In this document: one piece after another, positions 30,592 through 32,592 of the stretch | How the letters are laid out: each line of letters begins with the position of its first letter | Position numbering within the stretch: the first letter of the stretch is position 1 | Origin: an uncultured bacterium | GTDB taxonomy: Bacteria > Verrucomicrobiota > Kiritimatiellia > RFP12 > UBA1067 | NCBI GenBank assembly: GCA_902761275.1 | Contig: CACWJS010000040.1 | Location: 1-32,592, forward strand | Reading direction: 5' to 3' | Length of the DNA: 32,592 bases | Notes under the pieces: generated by a model | Told to the model about the DNA's origin: nothing | Seen by the model: the letters and a program-made list of their open reading frames with translations, nothing else | The model's database searches: none | Made by a program: the position numbers and the translations under genes

Positions 30592-30617
30592 GCCCGGCCG
30601 GCCACTTCCGGCCGGGC
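30592..30617 (-). other. Strong GC hairpin between tuf and rpmG
   Basis: GCCCGGCCGG and CCGGCCGGGC form a perfect 10-bp stem around a 6-base loop. No T run follows, so it may be a partial terminator or processing site that sets tuf above downstream genes. Confidence 0.6.
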
Positions 30618-30641
30618 ATCTCACAGGACTTCTCTTCTTTA

Positions 30642-31853
<1,212 letters not shown>

Positions 31854-31900
31854 TTTTTAACTCCTGTGAGTAGTTGTTCTTCTTTTGCCTTCGCACCTTC

Positions 31901-31976
31901 TGGAGCCACCTAGCGGAATCGAACCGCCGACCTCATCCTTACCAAGGATGTGCTCTACCTACTGAGCTAAAGTGGC
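31901..31976 (-). tRNA. tRNA-Thr (GGT anticodon)
   Basis: The minus strand folds as a cloverleaf with acceptor GCCACTT/AGGTGGC, anticodon loop CTTGGTA (anticodon GGT), T arm GGCGG-TTCGATT-CCGCT and encoded CCA. It lies just upstream of tuf, as in many bacteria. Confidence 0.95.
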
Positions 31977-32046
31977 CACCCGTCTGGTGCGAAAACTTGG
32001 ATAGTATATCAAAAACGCGCCGACTGGCGCAAGGGGGTATTTTGGG

Positions 32047-32122
32047 TGGTGGCGAAGGAGGGGATCGAACCCTCGACCCAAGGCTTATGAGTCCTTTGCT
32101 CTACCGACTGAGCTACCTCGCC
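32047..32122 (-). tRNA. tRNA-Met (CAT anticodon), elongator type
   Basis: The minus strand folds as a cloverleaf with acceptor GGCGAGG/CTTCGCC, anticodon loop CTCATAA (anticodon CAT), T arm GAGGG-TTCGATC-CCCTC and encoded CCA. The paired first acceptor base pair argues against the initiator. A tRNA-Ile with modified CAT cannot be fully excluded. Confidence 0.9.
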
Positions 32123-32140
32123 ATGTGTCTTAGATGACAA

Positions 32141-32172
32141 CAGGCGCGTAGTTTACCAAAACCACGCGCCTG
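32141..32172. terminator. 9-bp inverted repeat overlapping the tRNA-tuf promoter
   Basis: CAGGCGCGT (32141-32149) and ACGCGCCTG (32164-32172) pair perfectly around a 14-base loop that contains the -10 box. It follows the stop of the protein gene at 32196 and may terminate it, regulate the promoter, or both. Confidence 0.45.
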
Positions 32173-32179
32173 CCGTCAA
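32150..32179 (-). promoter_or_regulatory. Promoter of the tRNA-Met/tRNA-Thr/tuf operon
   Basis: On the minus strand TTGACG (32174-32179) and TAAACT (32150-32155) are 18 bases apart. Transcription would start about 20 bases before tRNA-Met. Confidence 0.6.
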
Positions 32180-32195
32180 GGGCGTTTTGCCGCTT

Positions 32196-32592
32196 TTACG
32201 GAAAGCGGACGATTTCGTAGTAGCAGGTCGCCTCGGCGGGATCGCGCGCGGTGTTCGCGGCAAACGAGACCTTCCCGCCCTCCTGGACGACCGGCACCTC
32301 GCCGCGGCGCGTGCCGTCGGACGCGAGAGCATATACCTTGCAGGGCTTCCCGTCGGCGAACGCGAGCGTCACTTCCGCCACGCTTCGTCGCATGAGGTGT
32401 GGGAGCCGCCCCCACTTGAGCAGCACCTTCTTCGAATCGTCCGCATAGACCGTGCCCTCGTCCTGAACGTCAGCGACATGCGTAAGCAGAAGACGCTTTG
32501 ACGAGGCGATCGGCGCATCGTCCAGTGCGCTCACCCAGACTGCGGCCGGCACTTTCCCGTCGAGCTTCGCAGTAAGAGGCCCGACAGTGCGC
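32196..32592 (-). CDS. C-terminal part of a probable secreted hydrolase (5' end beyond the window)
   Basis: The frame is open from the right edge to the TAA at 32196, giving 131 visible residues. The segment (KRLLLTHVADVQDEG..YADDSKKVLLKWGRLPHLMRRSVAEVTLAF, then KVYALASDGTRRGEVP) looks like a beta-sandwich that ends large glycoside hydrolases in this phylum, by my recollection. No catalytic residues are in view. An internal GTG at 32552 could start a frame, but nothing marks it as a real start. Family call is tentative. Confidence 0.6.
   Translation of the reverse strand, partial: RTVGPLTAKLDGKVPAAVWVSALDDAPIASSKRLLLTHVADVQDEGTVYADDSKKVLLKWGRLPHLMRRSVAEVTLAFADGKPCKVYALASDGTRRGEVPVVQEGGKVSFAANTARDPAEATCYYEIVRFP

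Overview
The window reads as chromosome of a high-GC bacterium of the PVC group, most likely a gut-type Kiritimatiellota (Verrucomicrobiota lineage). This is an inference. It rests on the variant EF-Tu switch I, which I recall from Verrucomicrobia; on the large secreted LamG-like and DUF2341 proteins; on the secreted GH29 fucosidase; and on XylR- and AraC-type sugar regulators. No phage genes, recognisable transposase or CRISPR array were found. Nearly all genes lie on the minus strand; only two regulators (3934-4776 and 25900-27075) are on the plus strand.

Layout. (1) 1-4776 is a glycan-use locus. A secreted GH29 alpha-L-fucosidase is followed by a secreted carbohydrate-binding protein that runs off the left edge, and an AraC regulator is transcribed divergently. 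(2) 4777-5392 has no gene but is packed with 15-bp and ~68-bp repeats and two near-identical hairpins. (3) 5393-6772 is citrate synthase. (4) 6867-9869 is a three-module LamG-like secreted protein with its own promoter. (5) 9947-13060 is a tightly packed pyrF - TPR protein - murG operon. (6) 13149-22566 holds three more secreted LamG-like paralogues. One is very large and frameshifted by a 4-bp tandem duplication. One has a nine-G tract in its leader. One is a short, recently duplicated copy that stops exactly where a 23-bp-period repeat begins. (7) 22672-27075 is a putative sugar-acid locus: MFS transporter, exported DapA/NanA-like lyase and SDR dehydrogenase, divergent from a XylR-like regulator. 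(8) 27088-32122 is the classical translation cluster, transcribed tRNA-Met, tRNA-Thr, tuf, rpmG, tRNA-Trp, secE, nusG, rplK, rplA, rplJ, rplL, ending at a terminator rather than continuing into rpoBC. (9) 32196 to the right edge is the C-terminus of another protein.

The most interesting part is the surface-protein family in regions 4 and 6. Its members share modules and export signals. Three members end in a short hydrophobic tail closing with Val-Arg. Two share an almost identical upstream dyad fused to the -35 box. The cluster carries marks of rapid change: a G tract, a 4-bp duplication, a truncated duplicate and 23-bp iterons. A second theme is small palindromes and 7/8-bp repeat arrays that sit both between genes and inside coding sequences, including the C-terminal tail of ribosomal protein L10.
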